Position numbers and translations under genes: made by a program. A stretch of DNA of 64,000 nucleotides from Salinisphaera sp. Q1T1-3. GTDB lineage: Bacteria > Pseudomonadota > Gammaproteobacteria > Nevskiales > Salinisphaeraceae. The stretch is taken from NCBI RefSeq assembly GCF_003602005.1, contig NZ_QZWD01000009.1:62001-126000 (forward strand), given 5' to 3'. The notes under the pieces are model-generated. The model was given only the letters and a program-made list of their open reading frames with translations. It searched no databases and was not told where the DNA came from. Of the stretch, positions 60,375 through 64,000 are shown piece by piece; within the stretch, counting starts at the first letter, position 1, and each line of letters begins with the position of its first letter.

Positions 60375-62852
60375 ATGACGACAGACCACCGGCTTCTCGA
60401 AATGCAAGGCGTTTCGAAACAGTTCCCGGGCGTCCGGGCTCTCCACGACATCACCTTCGATGTCCGCGCGGGGGAGGTGCACGGGCTCGTGGGCGAGAAC
60501 GGCGCCGGCAAATCGACGTTGATGGGCGTGGCCTCCGGCGCGCTCGTTGCCACCGCCGGCCAGGTGCAAATCGATGGCCAGCCGGTGTCGGGCCAGCCGG
60601 ATCGGGCACGAGAGCTGGGCCTGGCCATCGTGCGTCAGGAACCGGCGTTGATGCCTGATCTGTCGGTGGCCGAGAATCTGTACTTGGGCATGCCACGCGC
60701 GCGTCGTCCGTCCCTGTCCGGCCTGAACGACTGGGCCCGGGACCTGCTGAAACACTGGAGTGACGACGTCGCCATCACGCCTCGGGATCAGGTCGTGACG
60801 TTGAACCCGGAGCAGCGTTTCATCGTCGAGATCGTCAAGGCGCTGGCCTGCGAGCCGAAAGTGCTGGTACTCGACGAGCCGACCGAACATCTGGCCGCCG
60901 AAGACGTCGAGCGGCTGTTCGCGCGGGTCCGTGATGTCACGGCACGCGGTACGGCGGTGATCTATATTTCGCATCGCATCCGCGAGGTTCAGAAAATATC
61001 CGATCGCTTGACGGTCCTGCGTGACGGCGAAGGGCAGGGCACGTTCGAGGCCCGCGGGCTCTCGGAGGATCGGATCGTGTCGTTGATCGTGGGCGGCGAA
61101 CTGGATCGGACCTTTCCGGCCAAGGCCGTCGACGGCGACCGCGCGACCGTGCTGTCCACGCGCGACTTCTCGGGCCCGGGTTTCTCGCATGTCGATCTGG
61201 ACGTGCGCGCCGGCGAGATCCTCGGGTTGGCCGGGATCGATGCCAACGGCCAGCGTGAATTCATGCGCGCCCTGGCCGGCATTCATCGCGGCACCGGCGA
61301 TGTACGCCTGCAGGGCAAGCCGATCGGTATTCGCTCGGCCCGCCAGGCCCGCTCGCATGGCATCAGTTATCTGCCGGGCGACCGCCATCGCGAGGGTATC
61401 TTTGCCGAGCTGCCGGTCCGCGAGAATTTTTCGATTCGCAGTCTCGGCCGCGACGCAACGGCCGGCCTCGTCAACGGGCGTTGCGAGCATCGCCGCGCGA
61501 CGCAGGCGATCCGCCAGTTCGCGGTCAAGACGCCGCATGCAGAGACGCCGATCCAGTCGTTGTCCGGGGGCAACCAACAGAAGGTCGTGCTCTCGAGTGT
61601 CCTGGCCGCCCGGCCGCAGGTCTTGCTGATCGACGAGCCGACCCAGGGCGTCGACGTGGGCGCCCGTGCCGAGATTTACCGGATCATCCGTGAAACCGCC
61701 GACAGCGGCGTGGCCGTCATTGTGGTCTCCTCGGATGCCCAGGAAGTGGCGGGGCTGAGCGATCAGGTCGCGATCTTCTCGCGTGGCCGAGTGGTCGAGA
61801 CGCTGTCCGGCGAACGCGTCAGCGAGGATCGCATCACGGCATCGGTGCTGAAGTCGACCGAACAGCGCGACAAGGATTACAAGACCGTTGGCCGGTTCTG
61901 GAAATGGGCCGCCGGCAACAGTGCGCCACTGGCGATGGTCGGTCTGGCGACCGTGCTGCTCGGCGCGGTCGCCGGGCTGTCGAATCCGTATTATCTGTCG
62001 GGCGGCAATCTCAACAGCATGCTGACGCTGGCCGCCACGCTTGCCCTGGTCGGTTACGGGCAACAGCTTTTGATGATGGTCAGCGGCATCGATCTGGCTG
62101 TCGGCCCGTTGATGGGCCTGTGTCAGATCGTGGCGTCGTTCTTCGTCCTGCAGGAACTCGGCCTCGGGGCTCACTTTCTGGGCTGGATATTGTTGCTGCT
62201 GGCCGCCATCGCGGTCGGGGTTGTCAACTGGTGCCTGGTCGAGGGCCTGCGCATGCATCCGATGGTCGCGACCCTGGCGACCTACATGGCGGTCCAGGCG
62301 GTTTCGCTCATTCTGCGGCCGGTGGCCGACGGGATGATCGACGGCGACGTGATGATCGCGCTCGGCGCCACGATCGGTGTCGTGCCCTGGACATTCATCG
62401 GCGCAGTCATCCTGGCCCTGGTCATGGAGTTCGGCCTGTATCGATCCGGGCTGGGCGTGTCCATGCGCGGGCTCGGCTCGCGCCAGGAGGCAGCGCGGAC
62501 CGCGGGTATCCGGCCGAAGCATGTGCGGCTTCTGGCGTATGTGGGGTGCTCGGTATTCGCTGGCCTGGCCGCGGTCACCATGATCGCCCAGGTCGGCATC
62601 GGTGATCCCAACGCCGGTCTGACCTACACCCTGAGTTCGATCGCGGCGGTCGTGATCGGTGGCGCCAGTCTGTTCGGCGGGCGCGGGTCTTTCATCGGCG
62701 CGCTGCTGGGCGCCCTCTTTATCGTGCAGGTGAATTCCGTGACCGTATTCATCGGACTGAGCCAGGAGTGGAAGCAGTATCTCCTGGGCTTGCTCATCAT
62801 CGCGTCCGTCGCGTTGTACTCCAAAAGCCGTCAGAAGGTGGTACCGGTATGA
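60375..62852 (+). CDS. Fused ABC importer ATPase-permease (RbsA-RbsC type)
   Basis: 825 aa from ATG 60375, which has GAGG 6 bp upstream; in-frame starts at 60288 and 60309 would lengthen it. First ATPase half: Walker A GENGAGKSTLM, Walker B LVLDEPTEHL. Second half has degenerate A site (GLAGIDANGQREF), signature LSGGNQQKVV and LLIDEPTQGVD, the RbsA pattern. From about residue 510 follows a full permease of eight or so helices with the conserved GVVNWCLVEGLRMHPMVATLAT. Both parts are normally separate proteins. Confidence 0.9.
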   Translation: MTTDHRLLEMQGVSKQFPGVRALHDITFDVRAGEVHGLVGENGAGKSTLMGVASGALVATAGQVQIDGQPVSGQPDRARELGLAIVRQEPALMPDLSVAENLYLGMPRARRPSLSGLNDWARDLLKHWSDDVAITPRDQVVTLNPEQRFIVEIVKALACEPKVLVLDEPTEHLAAEDVERLFARVRDVTARGTAVIYISHRIREVQKISDRLTVLRDGEGQGTFEARGLSEDRIVSLIVGGELDRTFPAKAVDGDRATVLSTRDFSGPGFSHVDLDVRAGEILGLAGIDANGQREFMRALAGIHRGTGDVRLQGKPIGIRSARQARSHGISYLPGDRHREGIFAELPVRENFSIRSLGRDATAGLVNGRCEHRRATQAIRQFAVKTPHAETPIQSLSGGNQQKVVLSSVLAARPQVLLIDEPTQGVDVGARAEIYRIIRETADSGVAVIVVSSDAQEVAGLSDQVAIFSRGRVVETLSGERVSEDRITASVLKSTEQRDKDYKTVGRFWKWAAGNSAPLAMVGLATVLLGAVAGLSNPYYLSGGNLNSMLTLAATLALVGYGQQLLMMVSGIDLAVGPLMGLCQIVASFFVLQELGLGAHFLGWILLLLAAIAVGVVNWCLVEGLRMHPMVATLATYMAVQAVSLILRPVADGMIDGDVMIALGATIGVVPWTFIGAVILALVMEFGLYRSGLGVSMRGLGSRQEAARTAGIRPKHVRLLAYVGCSVFAGLAAVTMIAQVGIGDPNAGLTYTLSSIAAVVIGGASLFGGRGSFIGALLGALFIVQVNSVTVFIGLSQEWKQYLLGLLIIASVALYSKSRQKVVPV

Positions 62853-63847
62853 CGACAGCCGTGCACGAAACCGCGCCCACGTCCCATGGTGGCGGCCTGT
62901 CCCGTCTGTCAGCAGGCCTGTTCAACGAGTTCTCGTGGATCTGGGCCGCGCTGATCGTGCTTTTCGGGGTCTGCAGCGTCGTCACGCCGGGTGTCGTGCG
63001 TCCGGCCGCGCTCGGCTCTCTGTTGCCGTTCGCCGCGATTCTCGCGATCGCGGCGGTCGGCATGACGGTCGTGATCCAGCAGCGCGGGCTCGATATGTCC
63101 CTGCCGGGCACGATGACGCTTGCCGGCCTGCTCTTCGCCAAGATCGGCTTTTTAACCGGTTCGACGCTGCTGGCCGTGCCGCTCACGCTGATGATCGCGC
63201 TGTTCATCGGCACCGTGAACGGCCTGCTGGTGGCCCGGGTGAATATTGCGCCGATCGTCACCACCCTGGCGACCAACGCGATTCTTCTGGGTGCGGTCCG
63301 CACGGTTTCGGGCGGCAGCCCGATGTCGGCGCCATCGACGTTGGCAGCGTTCTCTCACAGCACGGTGCTCGGGATACCGATGACGCTGCTCCTGGCGCTT
63401 CTGTTCATCGTTTTCATCAGCATCGTCACGAAACGATCGATCGCCGGGCGACGGTTTGTCGCGGTCGGACAGAACCCGGCGGCCGCGGCAGCCGCGGGCA
63501 TCCCGATTCTGCGGTACCAGGTCGGGACCTATGCCGTGGCCGCGCTGTGCTTCGCCGTGGCTGGCATGCTGTTCACCGGTTTCATCGGCTCGGCCTCGCA
63601 GACCGCGGGTAACGATTATCTGTTACCGGCCATCGCGGCTGTCGTCGTCGGCGGTACGCCGTTCAGCGGTGGGCGCGGCAGCGTGATCGCGAGCGGCGTG
63701 GCGGCCTTGTTCATGTCGTTGCTCGGCCAGATGGTGCTGGCACTGGGCGCCGAAACCTCGGTCCAGCTCCTGGTTCAGGCCATTGCGATCGTCGTGGCCG
63801 TGACCGCGCGCTATCTCCCCGATATGTGGCGCGCGATGCGCGGGTGA
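62849..63847 (+). CDS. ABC importer permease (RbsC type)
   Basis: 332 aa. Eight to ten TM helices with the family stretch VNGLLVARVNIAPIVTTLATNAILLG and the loop VGQNPAAAAAAGI. Overlaps the fused protein stop by 4 bp (ATGA). With the permease half of the fusion it would form a heterodimeric channel. Last gene of the transport unit. Confidence 0.93.
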   Translation: MTTAVHETAPTSHGGGLSRLSAGLFNEFSWIWAALIVLFGVCSVVTPGVVRPAALGSLLPFAAILAIAAVGMTVVIQQRGLDMSLPGTMTLAGLLFAKIGFLTGSTLLAVPLTLMIALFIGTVNGLLVARVNIAPIVTTLATNAILLGAVRTVSGGSPMSAPSTLAAFSHSTVLGIPMTLLLALLFIVFISIVTKRSIAGRRFVAVGQNPAAAAAAGIPILRYQVGTYAVAALCFAVAGMLFTGFIGSASQTAGNDYLLPAIAAVVVGGTPFSGGRGSVIASGVAALFMSLLGQMVLALGAETSVQLLVQAIAIVVAVTARYLPDMWRAMRG

Positions 63848-63878
63848 TGTGCGGCGGTTGCCTGCGATGGATCTTCTA

Positions 63879-64000
63879 GGGTCTGTTATTAACCCGGCCT
63901 AAAAATAGATGATTTTTCGGGTTGATAACGCGCGTGTGCGACAGCACGCGCGCCACGGCCAACGGCCGTGAAGCCATTGAAAATAAAAAGACGGACAAGG
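63879..64000. repeat. MITE-like element, family A, cut by window end
   Basis: Begins GGGTCTGTTATTAAC after a TA dinucleotide (CTA) and runs to the window edge. Its interior is the reverse complement of 45563-45670 (the CTTGTCCGTCTTTTTATTTTCA region). Right end not visible. Confidence 0.85.

Overview
The window is high-GC, densely coded bacterial chromosome with a gammaproteobacterial housekeeping gene set: priA, ttcA, prfC, plsB, mlaA, dusB, fnr/anr, cydDC, cydAB and lipA. Gene content and GC suggest a Salinisphaera- or Nevskiales-like marine or halotolerant organism. That placement is inference; there is no rRNA or tRNA gene in the window to confirm it.

Layout. 1-6.9 kb (mostly minus strand): priA (cut by the window edge), a Nudix hydrolase, the three-gene pntAA-pntAB-pntB transhydrogenase operon and an exported protein. 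7-11.1 kb (plus): 5'-3' exonuclease, fructosamine-kinase-like protein, ttcA and a fatty-acid desaturase with a textbook terminator. 11.5-19.8 kb: a voltage-gated-type K+ channel with a zinc ribbon, an NlpC/P60 lipoprotein, ppx, prfC, a probable structured small RNA, acylphosphatase, an unknown gene with two cytochromes c, and an orphan parB. 19.9-26.2 kb: an envelope-lipid cluster (acyltransferase, SDR, mlaA, kinase-like protein, plsB). 26.4-31.8 kb (minus): S49 peptidase, a PhoPQ-like two-component system with a PepSY protein, and a BON lipoprotein.

32-41.5 kb is an oxygen-response locus. It holds dusB, a small unknown Cys-rich gene, ompW, the FNR/ANR regulator itself, cydDC and cydAB plus an enlarged CydX. 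Four identical 14-bp FNR boxes (TTGATCTGGATCAA, its reverse complement, or a one-base variant) sit in front of these units. The spacing suggests that FNR/ANR activates both assembly and synthesis of the bd oxidase and controls its own gene.

41.5-48.1 kb: a Yip1 protein, a YegS-type lipid kinase, a long acetyl-CoA hydrolase/transferase, a DUF5924/DUF2914-like membrane protein and lipA. 48.3-55.9 kb is a catabolic island: acyl-CoA ligase, FAH-family protein, biotin-dependent carboxylase alpha subunit, CitE-like lyase, MaoC hydratase, Zn-alcohol dehydrogenase and a TetR regulator. After about 1.4 kb without genes comes a ribose-type ABC importer (57.4-63.8 kb) whose ATPase and one permease are fused in a single protein, with an aldehyde dehydrogenase in the same unit.

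Six copies of related short inverted-repeat elements (MITE-like, ends GGGYCTGTT) lie between genes. Four of them abut a TA that is part of the TAG stop codon of the neighbouring gene. No transposase is present.
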